DNA of 64,000 nt. Origin: JBOGOC01 sp050747525. GTDB taxonomy: Bacteria; Acidobacteriota; Polarisedimenticolia; JACPZX01; DASXTC01. The notes under the pieces are model-generated. The model did no database searches and was not told the DNA's origin. It was given only the letters and a program-made list of their open reading frames with translations. The stretch lies in assembly GCA_050747525.1 (NCBI GenBank), contig JBOGOC010000035.1:9775-73774 (forward strand). Reading direction: 5' to 3'. The translations under genes were made by a program, and so were the position numbers. Of this stretch, positions 8,136-17,377 are shown piece after piece (the stretch's first letter is position 1; each line of letters starts with the position of its first letter).

Positions 8136-9548
8136 ATGAAGCCTGCCGAAGTATTGCGACTCTGCAGGGAGCAGAACATCAAGATCGTGGACATCAAGTT
8201 CATGGACTTTCCGGGGCTCTGGCAGCATTGCTCGTTCCCCACGCATGAGCTGAACGAGGGGTCCTTCCAGAACGGCTTCGGATTCGACGGCTCGTCCATC
8301 CGTGGCTGGCAGAGCATCAACGAGAGCGACATGCTGGTCGTGCCGGACCCGACGACCGCCGTGGTGGATCCGTTCCTCCAGACACCCACCCTGCACATGG
8401 TGGGCAACATCCTTGATCCCATCACCAAGGAGAAGTACGGGCGCGATCCGCGCAACATCGCCCAGAAGGCGGAGGCCTTCCTGGTGCAGACGGGCCTGGC
8501 CGACACCATCAACTTCGGCTCCGAGGCGGAGTTCTTCGTCTTCGACAGCATCCGGTTCGATCAGCGCGAGCACGAGGCCTACTACTACATCGACTCCATC
8601 GAGGGGCGCTGGAACTCCGGGCGGGACGAGGGGCCCAACCTGGGCTACAAGCCCCGCTTCAAGGAAGGGTACTTCCCCGTGCCCCCCACCGATGCGTACC
8701 AGAACCTCCGCAGCGAGATGGTCATGCTGATGGAGCAGTGCGGCCTGGTGGTGGAAGCGCACCATCACGAGGTGGCGTCGGCGGGTCAGATGGAGATCGA
8801 CATCAAGTACGCCAACCTCACGCGCTGCGCCGACAACATCATGCTGTTCAAGTACATCGTCAAGAACTGCGCGCATCGCCACAACAAGACGGTCACCTTC
8901 ATGCCCAAGCCCATCTTCGGGGACAACGGCTCCGGGATGCACTGCCACCAGAGCCTGTGGAAGAACGGCCAGCCGCTGTTCGCCGGCAACAGCTACGCGG
9001 GCCTGTCGGAGATGGCGCTGCACTACATCGGCGGCCTGCTCAAGCACGCCCCGGCGGTCGTGGCCTTCGCCGCGCCCACCACCAACTCCTACAAGAGGCT
9101 GGTCCCGGGATTCGAGGCGCCCGTCAACCTGGCCTACTCGCGCCGCAATCGATCGGCGGCCATCCGGATCCCCATGTACTCGCAGGAGCCCAAGGCCAAG
9201 CGGCTCGAGTTCCGGCCTCCGGATCCTTCCTGCAACCCGTATCTCGCGTACGCCGCCATGCTGATGGCGGGCCTCGACGGGATCCAGAACCGCATCGATC
9301 CCGGCCAGCCCCTCGACAAGGACATCTACGGGCTGGCCCCCGAGGAGCTGCGCGCGGTTCCCACGCTTCCGGGGTCTCTCGACGAGTCGCTGAACGCGCT
9401 CGAGAAGGACCATGAGTTCCTGCTCAAGGGCGACGTGTTCACCGAAGACGTCGTCGAGACCTGGATCTCCTACAAGCGGAAGCACGAAGTGGAGCCGCTG
9501 CGGATGCGCCCGCATCCCTACGAGTTCGCGCTGTACTACGACATCTAG
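8136..9548 (+). CDS. glnA: Glutamine synthetase, type I, adenylylation-regulated
   Basis: 470 residues, a typical GSI length. It makes glutamine from glutamate, ammonia and ATP as a cytoplasmic dodecamer. Visible motifs are FGFDGSSIRGW, the ATP/metal motif PKPIFGDNGSGMHCHQS, the glutamate-flap region and NRSAAIRIP, followed by RLEFRPPDPSCNPYLA. Tyr398 in DKDIYGLAPEEL is at the adenylylation position (Tyr397 in E. coli). This marks a GSI-beta enzyme and fits the adjacent glnE. A strong promoter precedes the gene and a GC-rich hairpin follows it. Confidence 0.97.
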   Translation: MKPAEVLRLCREQNIKIVDIKFMDFPGLWQHCSFPTHELNEGSFQNGFGFDGSSIRGWQSINESDMLVVPDPTTAVVDPFLQTPTLHMVGNILDPITKEKYGRDPRNIAQKAEAFLVQTGLADTINFGSEAEFFVFDSIRFDQREHEAYYYIDSIEGRWNSGRDEGPNLGYKPRFKEGYFPVPPTDAYQNLRSEMVMLMEQCGLVVEAHHHEVASAGQMEIDIKYANLTRCADNIMLFKYIVKNCAHRHNKTVTFMPKPIFGDNGSGMHCHQSLWKNGQPLFAGNSYAGLSEMALHYIGGLLKHAPAVVAFAAPTTNSYKRLVPGFEAPVNLAYSRRNRSAAIRIPMYSQEPKAKRLEFRPPDPSCNPYLAYAAMLMAGLDGIQNRIDPGQPLDKDIYGLAPEELRAVPTLPGSLDESLNALEKDHEFLLKGDVFTEDVVETWISYKRKHEVEPLRMRPHPYEFALYYDI

Positions 9549-9555
9549 GAACGGC

Positions 9556-9580
9556 GGCGGGGGCCCTCGCGGCCCCCGCC
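9556..9580 (+). terminator. GC-rich hairpin after glnA
   Basis: A perfect 10-bp stem (GGCGGGGGCC with its complement at 9571-9580) and a 5-nt loop lie 8 bp past the glnA stop. There is no T-run, so it may attenuate or protect the 3' end rather than act as a classical rho-independent terminator. Confidence 0.5.
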
Positions 9581-9619
9581 TCACGTTCTCCCCCTCGCCC
9601 TCCCCGCATCATCGATAGA

Positions 9620-12600
9620 ATGCCCGTCATGGGCGCCCCACGGGATGAACTTCTGGCGGTCTGCCGCCAGGTGCTCGACGACCCCGCACGGGGAGAAGCC
9701 GATCTCATCCGGATCGCAGCCTCCGGAGCTCCCGACGAGCTGCTGGGGGTCGTGGCCAGGCACCTTCCCGAGGTGCAGGATCCCGATCTGGCCCTGGTGC
9801 ACCTGGAGCGCTACTGCCGGGAGGGGCCGGCACCCTCCGACCCCGAGACGCTCTCGGTCCTGTTCACGCTCCTGGGCTACAGCCCCTACCTGGCCGAAGC
9901 GATCCTCAACGACCGCCCCTACCTCGCGGATCTGGTGCGCGCGCGGCGCCAGGAAGCCTGGGGCGCCTCCGAGTACAGAGACGCGCTCGCCCGGTGGCGC
10001 AGAATCGCCCACGCCGAGGACCCCTGGGATGCGCTGCGGTCCTTCAAACGCCGGGTCAACATGCGTATCGCCGTCCGGGACCTCGAGCGGCGCGCCGCCT
10101 TCCCGGAGATCGGGGCGGAGATCTCCCACGCCGCCGACGCGCTGATCGACGTGGCCCTGGAGATGGCGATGCGCGAGGTGGTGTCGGCCCATGGGCGTCC
10201 CCAGGCCTTCGACGACGCCGGGCGCACGGTGGAAGCCACGCTCAGCGTCATCTCCCTCGGCAAGCTGGGCGGGGGAGAGCTGAACTACTCTTCCGACATC
10301 GACCTGCTGTTCCTCTACACGCGCGACGGAGAGACCACCGGAGCGCCCGGCCGGCCCGACACGCAGCTCGGCAACAAGGAGTTCTTCACGCGCGTGGCGG
10401 AAGTGCTCTCCCAGGGGCTGCGTCACATCAGCACCGAAGGGCAGGTCTTCCGCGTCGACTGCCGTCTTCGGCCCGGAGGGCGCGATGGCGACCTGGTGAT
10501 CCCCCTGGAGGCGGCGATCGCCTACTACCGGACCTGGGCGCGCCCCTGGGAGATCCAGGCGCTCATCAAGGCGCGCCACAGCGCGGGGGACCCGGCGCTT
10601 GCGGCACGCTTTCTGGGCGGCCTGGAGCCAATCGTGTATCCCGGAGCGGCCGACCGTGTCGTCGCCGACAGCGTGCGCGAGATGAAGGACCGCATCGACG
10701 CGGAGCAGGCCCGGCGCGGCATCGCCTCCTTTCACCTGAAGCTCGGACGGGGAGGCATCCGCGAGATCGAGTTCACGGCGCAGGCGCTGCAGCTCGTGCA
10801 CGGGGGTCGCGAGCCGTGGGTGCGGGAGCCCAACACGCTGCTGGCCCTGCACCGCCTGGCGGACAAGGGGTTCCTCTCGGTCACGGAGTACGGGGCCCTG
10901 AGCGCCGCCTACGTCTTCCTGCGCGAGGCCGAGCATCGGCTTCAGCTTCACCACAACCTGCAGCGCTCGGCGGTTCCCTCCGCTCCGCGCGAACGCAGAG
11001 TCCTCGCGCGCTCGCTCGGCTACCGGGATGGCATCCACCGTCGGGAGGCCGCTCTGTTCGACGCCGACCTGGAGCGTCACCGCGAGACGGTGCGGAGCAT
11101 CTACGATGCCGTGCTGGCCCGCCTCTCCCAGGGCTCGCTTCAGGACACCGCGGTGTTCGATCCGTTCCTCGACGCGATGCCGGACAGCTCGGTGGCGGCC
11201 CATCTCGAAAGCCACGGCGTGGCCGATCCTCACGCGCTGCTGGGAAGCGTTCAGTCCATCGCCCGCATGCTCGCCTCGCCGGCGGCACCCGCGGGAGCGC
11301 GCCGCGCCTTCCGCCACGTCACACCGGTCCTCCTGAGAGAGCTGGGGGGAGTCCATGGACGCGTGCGCGCCCTGAGATCGCTCGAGCGGTTCCTGTCGTC
11401 GATGGCGCTCGAGCACGGGCGGCTTGAAGCCCTGTTCGAGCGCCGCGAGCTGTTCGGGCCGCTGGTGCGCCTGTTCGCCGGCAGCCAGATGCTCTCGTCG
11501 GTTCTCATCCACCGCCCCACGCTCGTGCTGGAGCCGGGGTTCGACGCGGCGATCGCCCGCGAGCGCACGGTGGATGAGCACGTCTCCTTCCTGGAGGAAG
11601 CGATCCGCGGCGCCGCCTCCGAGGACGATCGCGATGCGCGCCTGAGGATCTACCAGAGGACCCAGCTGCTCTACATCGGCCTGCGCGACCTGAGCCGCCA
11701 GATGCGCCCTTCCGCGGTGCAGAGGGCGCTCAGCTCCCTGGCCGAGGCCATGGTGCGCGTCTGCGTCGCCGCATCGGCGCGGGCGGCCGGCTGGCCCACG
11801 GGAGATCGGACGCAGACGCCGGGGTTCCTCGTGCTGGGGCTGGGCAAGATGGGATACGGAGAGATGGACTACGCGTCGGATCTGGATCTGGTCTTCCTCT
11901 ACGAGGCGGGAAACGCAGAATCGGGATCACGCCACGCGGCCGCGAACCACGTGGCGCGTCACGCCGTGGAGATGCTGACCTCCATCACGCGGGAAGGGGC
12001 GTTGTACTCCGTGGATACCCGCCTGCGCCCGTTCGGCACCCAGGGAGAGCTCGCGCAGCCCATCGAACGTGCGGCCCTCTACTTCGCGTCGACCGCCGCC
12101 ACCTGGGAGCTGCAGTCGTATCTGAAGGCCAGGCCGGTCGCCGGTGACCTCTCCCTGGGAGAAGCCGTGGGAGCCCGGCTCGAAGCCGCCATTCTGGACC
12201 GGGCTCGCGGGATGGAGCTGGCTCCCGCCGTGAAGGAGATGCGCGATCGTCTCCGTCCCCCCCAGGATCCCGCGGTCGAGCGCATCGACATCAAGAGGGG
12301 AGAAGGAGGGCTGGCCTCCATCCAGTTCGCGATCCAGTATCTGCAGCTCCGCCACGGAATCCCGTCGCCCCCCTTCAAGAGGACGACGCGGGTGCTCGCA
12401 ACGCTGAGGTCCGCCGGCGCGCTGGACGACCGGGCCTACCGGGCGCTCTTCACCGGGTTCCAGTTCCTGAGGCGGCTCGAGCACCACCTCCGGGTCCTTC
12501 ACGGCCGCGCGGTCTCCTGCCTTCCCGACTCGGTGGAGGCTCTCGACGAGCTGGCTGCCGCGATGGGCTATCCGCGCGACGCGCGCGTGGCTCCCCGCGA

Positions 12601-12697
12601 GCGGCTGATGGCCGGCCTCGCCCGGCACCGGCGCAGGATCGAGTCGGCCTGGCGGGGTGTCATCGAGCAGGTGCCCGACCCTCACGGCTTTTCTTGA
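9620..12697 (+). CDS. glnE: Glutamine synthetase adenylyltransferase / adenylyl-removing enzyme
   Basis: 1025 residues. GlnE attaches AMP to, and removes it from, the GlnA tyrosine under PII control. Two nucleotidyltransferase domains are visible: one with GKLGGGELNYSSDIDLLFLY near residue 215 (removase half) and one with GKMGYGEMDYASDLDLVFLY near residue 740 (transferase half). Each is followed by a helical segment with RGGIREIEF or EGGLASIQF. The length is normal for the family. The start is uncertain: ATG 9620 and ATG 9629 are both possible and neither has a clear ribosome-binding site. The TGA stop is embedded in the -35 box of the next gene. Confidence 0.95.
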   Translation: MPVMGAPRDELLAVCRQVLDDPARGEADLIRIAASGAPDELLGVVARHLPEVQDPDLALVHLERYCREGPAPSDPETLSVLFTLLGYSPYLAEAILNDRPYLADLVRARRQEAWGASEYRDALARWRRIAHAEDPWDALRSFKRRVNMRIAVRDLERRAAFPEIGAEISHAADALIDVALEMAMREVVSAHGRPQAFDDAGRTVEATLSVISLGKLGGGELNYSSDIDLLFLYTRDGETTGAPGRPDTQLGNKEFFTRVAEVLSQGLRHISTEGQVFRVDCRLRPGGRDGDLVIPLEAAIAYYRTWARPWEIQALIKARHSAGDPALAARFLGGLEPIVYPGAADRVVADSVREMKDRIDAEQARRGIASFHLKLGRGGIREIEFTAQALQLVHGGREPWVREPNTLLALHRLADKGFLSVTEYGALSAAYVFLREAEHRLQLHHNLQRSAVPSAPRERRVLARSLGYRDGIHRREAALFDADLERHRETVRSIYDAVLARLSQGSLQDTAVFDPFLDAMPDSSVAAHLESHGVADPHALLGSVQSIARMLASPAAPAGARRAFRHVTPVLLRELGGVHGRVRALRSLERFLSSMALEHGRLEALFERRELFGPLVRLFAGSQMLSSVLIHRPTLVLEPGFDAAIARERTVDEHVSFLEEAIRGAASEDDRDARLRIYQRTQLLYIGLRDLSRQMRPSAVQRALSSLAEAMVRVCVAASARAAGWPTGDRTQTPGFLVLGLGKMGYGEMDYASDLDLVFLYEAGNAESGSRHAAANHVARHAVEMLTSITREGALYSVDTRLRPFGTQGELAQPIERAALYFASTAATWELQSYLKARPVAGDLSLGEAVGARLEAAILDRARGMELAPAVKEMRDRLRPPQDPAVERIDIKRGEGGLASIQFAIQYLQLRHGIPSPPFKRTTRVLATLRSAGALDDRAYRALFTGFQFLRRLEHHLRVLHGRAVSCLPDSVEALDELAAAMGYPRDARVAPRERLMAGLARHRRRIESAWRGVIEQVPDPHGFS

Positions 12698-12723
12698 CGC
12701 CGCGCGCCGCAGCCCACTATCAT
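12694..12723 (+). promoter_or_regulatory. Promoter of the cNMP/FHA gene, -35 overlapping the glnE stop
   Basis: TTGACG (12694-12699), an 18-bp spacer and TATCAT (12718-12723). TGA 12695-12697 is the glnE stop. Confidence 0.6.
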
Positions 12724-12766
12724 CACGCTCGCCGTCCCGCGGCCCAGGAGACACGTCTCGCCCCCC

Positions 12767-13627
12767 ATGGCCACGCCACAGCCCTTCAAGGATTACATCG
12801 TCCGCTATCGCCGCGGCGAGAGGATCTACTCCACCGGCGATCCCGGCACCGAGATGTACATCGTGCAGACCGGCTCGGTCTCCGTCTTCTCGGAGGTCGA
12901 GGGCCGGCGCATCGGCCTGGCCACCATGGAGAAGGGGGACTTCTTCGGAGAGATGGCCCTGATCGAGTCGGCCCCCCACAGCAGCTGCGCGGAGGCGGCC
13001 GCCGACTGCGAGCTGATCGAGATCAACAGCACGCTGTTCGACAAGATGATCAAGGGCAACATCGAGATCGCGGTGCGCATGCTGCGCAAGCTCTCCATCC
13101 GGATGCGCGATGCCAACCGGCGCCTGGAGGAGATGGCGGCGCTCGCGGGCCGGCCGGCCCCGGCGGCCGCCGCTCCGACGGTCACGATCGTGCCTCCCGC
13201 ACGTCAGTCCGCTGCCCCCCCCGCAGGCCCTGGTCCCTCGGCTTCGGGGATCCGTCCGGCGCCGCCGGCCCCCGCCGCGCCCAGGAGCGGTGCGCGCCCG
13301 CGCAACTGCCATGCCGTCTTTCTGTCCGAGGCGGGCGAGGAGCTGTTCCAGCTCGTCACCACGCGTGTGGCGATCGGGCGGTTCGATCCCGTCACCGGCC
13401 TCAAGCCGGAGGTGGACCTCTCTGAGCTGGACTTGAACCGCTCCGTCTCGCGTCACCATGCGCGCCTGACGCTCGACGCCGGCGTCTACGCCGTGACGGA
13501 GGAAGTGGGGGCGCTCAACGGCACGTTCATCAACGGCAAGAAGCTCGTGAGCGGCAAGCCCGAGCCTCTGAATGACGGAGATGTGCTGAACCTCGGCATG
13601 GTGAAGCTCGTCTTCCGGCAGCTCTAG
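12767..13627 (+). CDS. Cyclic-nucleotide-binding-like domain fused to an FHA domain
   Basis: 286 residues. Residues 1-120 form a CAP-type cyclic-nucleotide-binding fold (RRGERIYSTGDPGTEMYIVQTGSVSVF; FFGEMALIESAPHSSCAEA). The arginine that normally holds the cyclic phosphate after GExAL is replaced (PHSS), so binding of cAMP or cGMP is doubtful. A Pro/Ala-rich linker (about 130-180) leads to a forkhead-associated domain at about 200-286 with intact IGR, SVSRHHA and NGTFINGKKL motifs. FHA domains bind phosphothreonine. There is no DNA-binding helix, so this is a signalling adaptor rather than a Crp regulator. It has its own promoter. Confidence 0.85.
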   Translation: MATPQPFKDYIVRYRRGERIYSTGDPGTEMYIVQTGSVSVFSEVEGRRIGLATMEKGDFFGEMALIESAPHSSCAEAAADCELIEINSTLFDKMIKGNIEIAVRMLRKLSIRMRDANRRLEEMAALAGRPAPAAAAPTVTIVPPARQSAAPPAGPGPSASGIRPAPPAPAAPRSGARPRNCHAVFLSEAGEELFQLVTTRVAIGRFDPVTGLKPEVDLSELDLNRSVSRHHARLTLDAGVYAVTEEVGALNGTFINGKKLVSGKPEPLNDGDVLNLGMVKLVFRQL

Positions 13628-13635
13628 TGTCCGTG

Positions 13636-13664
13636 TTGACCCTTCATGGACCCGATGTTACGAT
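13636..13664 (+). promoter_or_regulatory. Promoter of the scpA operon
   Basis: TTGACC (13636-13641), a 17-bp spacer and TACGAT (13659-13664), 88 bp before the scpA start. It probably drives scpA-scpB-rluB-hisC. Confidence 0.6.
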
Positions 13665-13752
13665 GCGCGCAGACTGACACACCGAACTGCCGCCGCTGCG
13701 CGCTCCATCCCGCACCACCGGCGGCCCGCTCAGCCCGCCGAGAGGAGGTTCC

Positions 13753-14583
13753 TTGTCCGACGCCTCGCACGAGATGAGCGCCGGAGCTGCCTCCACCGGC
13801 ACGCCCCGCCTCGTCCTGACCGCCTTCGAGGGCCCTCTCGATCTCCTGCTACACCTGATCCGCACCCAGGAGATCGACATCTACGACATTCCCATCGTCG
13901 AGGTGTGCCGACAGTACGACGCCTATCTGGGCCTGATGCGCGAGCTGGATCTGGACGTGGCAGGGGACTACCTGGTCATGGCCGCCACCCTCGCGCACGT
14001 GAAGTCGAGGATGCTCCTGCCCGCCGATCCCGTCGGCCCTGGTGAGACACCTGAGGATCCACGCGCGGGACTGGTGCGACAGCTCCTCGAGTACCAGAGG
14101 ATGAAGGCGGCGGCGGAGATGCTGCGGGACCGGGACGACCTGCAGGCCGACACGTTCCTGCGGGGAAGGGGGGGGCCGGATCCGCTGGCCGAGTACCAGG
14201 GAGAGGAGCTGCTGGAGGTGTCTCTCTTCGATCTGCTGTCGGCATTCAAGCGGCTGATCGAGACCCTCGAGGACGCCACCCCGCTGCACGTCCAGCGCGA
14301 CGAGATCTCGGTGGCTGACAAGATGACCTGGATTCTGGATCGGCTCGATCGCGATGCGGCGGTGCCCTTCCGTGACCTGATCTCCCCGCTGCGGACGAGA
14401 GACGAGCGGATCGCGGCCTTCCTGGCGCTCCTCGAGCTGATCCGCCTGCGCCTGATCGCCGCCAGCCAGCGCCGGCCCGTGGGAGAGATCCTGCTGCGGC
14501 GCTCGCCCGACGAGGAGACCGTCGGGTCGCCCGACGAGGAGACCGCCGGGGCGGATGAGCCGTCCGAGGGAGATCCGGAATGA
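13753..14583 (+). CDS. scpA: Segregation and condensation protein A (kleisin)
   Basis: 276 residues. ScpA is the kleisin that bridges the SMC dimer in chromosome condensation. The N-terminal signature FEGPLDLLLHLIRTQEIDIYDIPI, then YLVMAATLAHVKSRMLLP, and the C-terminal winged-helix region (RDERIAAFLALLELIRLRL) are all visible. Start codon is TTG 13753: AGGAGG at 13743-13748 ends 4 nt before it. ATG 13783 is a weaker option. The C-terminus has a repeated SPDEETVGSPDEETAG. The stop overlaps scpB as ATGA. Confidence 0.94.
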   Translation: MSDASHEMSAGAASTGTPRLVLTAFEGPLDLLLHLIRTQEIDIYDIPIVEVCRQYDAYLGLMRELDLDVAGDYLVMAATLAHVKSRMLLPADPVGPGETPEDPRAGLVRQLLEYQRMKAAAEMLRDRDDLQADTFLRGRGGPDPLAEYQGEELLEVSLFDLLSAFKRLIETLEDATPLHVQRDEISVADKMTWILDRLDRDAAVPFRDLISPLRTRDERIAAFLALLELIRLRLIAASQRRPVGEILLRRSPDEETVGSPDEETAGADEPSEGDPE

Positions 14584-15251
14584 CCCACGAGCACGAATGG
14601 GACAGCCAGTCGAACGGCAGCGGCGAGCCGCTCGTGGAAGAGCCGCTCCCCGACGCGCCCCTGAGGGCCATCCTGGAGGCTCTGCTGTTCGCCAGCGAAG
14701 ACCCGCTCACGGTGGAGGAGGCCGCGTCGGTGCTCGGAGAGGACCGGCGCACGGAGATCGCCAACGCGCTCGGCGACCTGCGCGTCCACATGGAGAAAAC
14801 CGGAGGAGGCTTGCGCGTCCAGGCGGTGGCGGGCGGATACCGCATCACCACCGATCCGGCGCTCGGCCCCTTCGTGCGGGCCCTGGTCAGGTCCCGCAAC
14901 CGGCAGCGCCTGTCCAGGGCCGCGCTCGAGACGCTCGCCATCATCGCGTACAAGCAGCCGATCACGGCGCCCGAGATCCAGGAAATCCGGGGGGTGAACC
15001 CCTCCGCCATCCTGGCCTCCCTGCTGGATCGCAGGCTGGTGCGCATCCTGGGTCGCAAGAAGGTGGTGGGCAAGCCGTTCGTGTACGGCACCACTCGCGA
15101 TTTCCTCATCCGCTTCGGCCTCAATGCCCTGGAGGATCTGCCCAGCATGGAGGAGTTCGAAGCCATGCTTCAGGCGTCGGGTGAGGGGACTCCGCCCCAG
15201 GAGCAGGAGACCCCCGACACCGGGACCGAGCCGGGGCCGTCTGAACCGTGA
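14580..15251 (+). CDS. scpB: Segregation and condensation protein B
   Basis: 223 residues. ScpB is the winged-helix partner (kite) of ScpA in the SMC complex. Motifs include LRAILEALLFASEDPLTVEE near the N-terminus, ETLAIIAYKQPITAPEIQEIRGV and YGTTRDFLIRFGLNALEDLP. The Glu/Pro-rich last 30 residues look disordered. It is coupled to scpA by a 4-bp overlap and to rluB by GTGA (15248-15251). Confidence 0.95.
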   Translation: MTHEHEWDSQSNGSGEPLVEEPLPDAPLRAILEALLFASEDPLTVEEAASVLGEDRRTEIANALGDLRVHMEKTGGGLRVQAVAGGYRITTDPALGPFVRALVRSRNRQRLSRAALETLAIIAYKQPITAPEIQEIRGVNPSAILASLLDRRLVRILGRKKVVGKPFVYGTTRDFLIRFGLNALEDLPSMEEFEAMLQASGEGTPPQEQETPDTGTEPGPSEP

Positions 15252-16009
15252 CCGGCCGGGAGGGATCGGCGACCCGCGGAGGGACGGCCATCGCCAGCGA
15301 GCGCATCCAGAAGGTCCTGTCCAGAGCGGGGATCGCCTCGCGGCGCGAGGCGGAGCGCTGGCTCGCGCAAGGACGCATCGTGGTGAACGGCACCGTGGTC
15401 ACCACCCCCGGCACCCGGGTGGATCCGGATGTCGATCACATCCGCGTGGATGGCCGGCGGCTACGCTCCGCTTCTCCCCACGCCTACTACCTTCTCCACA
15501 AGCCCGATGGCTACGTCACCACCACACGAGATCCCGAAGGCCGGCCCACCGTGATGGACCTCCTGAAGGGCGTGAAGGAACGGGTCTATCCGGTGGGGCG
15601 CCTCGACTATCACACCACCGGGCTCCTGATTCTCACCAACGACGGAGAGCTGGCCGATCGCCTCATGCGTCCCGTGGGGGGATGCCCCAAGGTGTATCAC
15701 GCCAAGGTCAAGGGAATCCCGTCGGCCGAGACGGTCCAGCGCCTCAGCTCCGGGATCGTGCTGGAGGGGCGCCGCACCCGTCCGTGCCGCATCCGCAGGT
15801 TGCGGGCGGGAGACCACGCCTGGCTGGAGATCGTCCTCACCGAGGGGCGCCGCAACCAGATCCGCCGTATGTTCGAAAGAGTCGGGCATCCGGTGTCAAA
15901 GCTGCGCCGGGTGGCCATCGGGCCGGTCTCGGACCGCGGCCTCGCGCCCGGGGGAGTGCGCCGGCTCAGCCCGAAGGAGGTCGAGGCACTCAGGGAGGCC
16001 GTGTCATGA
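15248..16009 (+). CDS. rluB: 23S rRNA pseudouridine synthase, RsuA/RluB family
   Basis: 253 residues. It converts a specific uridine to pseudouridine in 23S rRNA. An S4 RNA-binding domain at about 17-65 (ERIQKVLSRAGIASRREAERWL) precedes the synthase core with the catalytic aspartate in GRLDYHTTGLLILTNDG. The LTEGRRNQIRRMF motif is also clear. It starts at GTG 15248, overlapping the scpB stop. An scpA-scpB-rluB order is widespread in bacteria. Confidence 0.93.
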   Translation: MTGREGSATRGGTAIASERIQKVLSRAGIASRREAERWLAQGRIVVNGTVVTTPGTRVDPDVDHIRVDGRRLRSASPHAYYLLHKPDGYVTTTRDPEGRPTVMDLLKGVKERVYPVGRLDYHTTGLLILTNDGELADRLMRPVGGCPKVYHAKVKGIPSAETVQRLSSGIVLEGRRTRPCRIRRLRAGDHAWLEIVLTEGRRNQIRRMFERVGHPVSKLRRVAIGPVSDRGLAPGGVRRLSPKEVEALREAVS

Positions 16010-17118
16010 GCCCCATTCCCGTCCCCGAGAACATCGCGCGCATCGAGCCCTACCTTCCGGGCAAGCCCGTGGAGGAGGTGGAACGGGAGCTGGGCCTCCC
16101 CGATACGGTGAAGCTCGCGTCCAACGAGAACCCGCTGGGCGCGTCGCCCCTGGCCCTGAAGGCGGCCCGCGAGACGATGCAGGCCGTTCACCGTTATCCC
16201 GACGGAAGCGGCTACTACCTGCGGGAGAAACTGGGGCGGATGCACGGGATCCCGATGGACCAGATCATCCTGGGGAACGGCTCGACCGATCTGGTGGAGA
16301 TCCTGGCACGCACCTTCCTTGGGCGCGACGGCAGCGCCGTGATTGCCGACCAGGCCTTCATCATGTATCGCCTGGCCGTGATGGCCGTCAACGGCAATGC
16401 CCGAATCGTGCCTCTGCGGGACATGCGTCATGACCTGCCGGCCATGGCCGCGGCCGTGGACGCCACGACGAGGCTCATCTTCGTGGCCAACCCCAACAAC
16501 CCCACGGGCACCTTCGTCGGTGCGGGGGAGGTGGGACGCTTCCTGGAGGCGGTGCCCGACCATGTCCTGGTGGTGATGGATGAGGCCTATCACGAGTACG
16601 TGACGGCACCCGACTACCCCGACTCGCTCTCATGGCTCCGCCGGGGCCGCCGACTCGCCGTGCTCAGGACCTTCTCGAAGGTGTACGGGCTGGCGGGGCT
16701 GAGGCTCGGGTATGCCCTGACCCAGCCGGACGTCAGGGCTGCGGCCGAGAAGGTGCGCTCTCCCTTCAACACGGGAAGCGTGGCCCAGGCGGCCGCCCTG
16801 GCGGCCCTCGACGATACCGCGCACGTGGCCCGCTCGCGCGAGCACAACGCACGGGAGATGGCGTTTCTCGAGGAGCGGCTGGCGGGGCTTCAGGTTCCTT
16901 TCACCCGCTCGGTGGCCAACTTCATCCTCATCGACACCGGCCAGGACGCCGACGTGATGTTCGCTTTGCTGCTGAAGCGGGGGGTGATCACCCGCTCCAT
17001 GCGCGCCTTCAACTTTCCACGCAGCCTGCGGGTCACCGTGGGGACCCGGCAGGAGAATCTTCGCTTCCTGGACGCGCTCGCCCAGGAGCTCGCCGCCGCG
17101 ATCCCGCGCGCTATCTGA
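16006..17118 (+). CDS. hisC: Histidinol-phosphate aminotransferase
   Basis: 370 residues. A PLP enzyme that transaminates imidazole-acetol phosphate to histidinol phosphate in histidine synthesis; relatives act on aromatic amino acids. Fold-type I motifs are ASNENPLGAS, FVANPNNPTGTF, DEAYHEYV and the PLP-lysine in RTFSKVYGLAGLRLGY. The start at ATG 16006 overlaps the rluB stop (ATGA). No other his genes are nearby, so use for tyrosine or phenylalanine synthesis is possible. Its TGA stop is followed directly by a TTGACA promoter box. Confidence 0.9.
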   Translation: MSPIPVPENIARIEPYLPGKPVEEVERELGLPDTVKLASNENPLGASPLALKAARETMQAVHRYPDGSGYYLREKLGRMHGIPMDQIILGNGSTDLVEILARTFLGRDGSAVIADQAFIMYRLAVMAVNGNARIVPLRDMRHDLPAMAAAVDATTRLIFVANPNNPTGTFVGAGEVGRFLEAVPDHVLVVMDEAYHEYVTAPDYPDSLSWLRRGRRLAVLRTFSKVYGLAGLRLGYALTQPDVRAAAEKVRSPFNTGSVAQAAALAALDDTAHVARSREHNAREMAFLEERLAGLQVPFTRSVANFILIDTGQDADVMFALLLKRGVITRSMRAFNFPRSLRVTVGTRQENLRFLDALAQELAAAIPRAI

Positions 17119-17148
17119 TTGACACATTTTTTTCTGCTGTGGTAGCAT
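17119..17148 (+). promoter_or_regulatory. Promoter of the outer-membrane protein gene
   Basis: TTGACA (17119-17124), an 18-bp spacer and TAGCAT (17143-17148), beginning one base after the hisC stop. It leaves a leader of about 220 nt before the ATG at 17378, in which I recognise no known riboregulator. Confidence 0.7.
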
Positions 17149-17377
17149 GCGCGCTCTTTAGCCTCCAAGCGCTTCGTCCAACAGGAGATCGGCGCCTTTG
17201 TGCGTCATCCTTCCGGAGCCTTTGGAGTCTAATGGGGCACTGCCGTTCCTGCGGAATCCGCTCTCCGTGACGCGGCTCTGTGGCGCGCCCGGCCTGGTGC
17301 CGCGGGACTCTGGGGGGAGTGGCCCGGCCGAAGGGTTGGGGCCTGTTCGGTTTCTGGGGTCAGCCGGAGGGAGAGGG

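Noticed and set aside
15124..16005. Open extension upstream of hisC in the same frame
   Set aside because: It overlaps scpB and rluB, which are clear families in another frame; the HisC similarity begins at ATG 16006.
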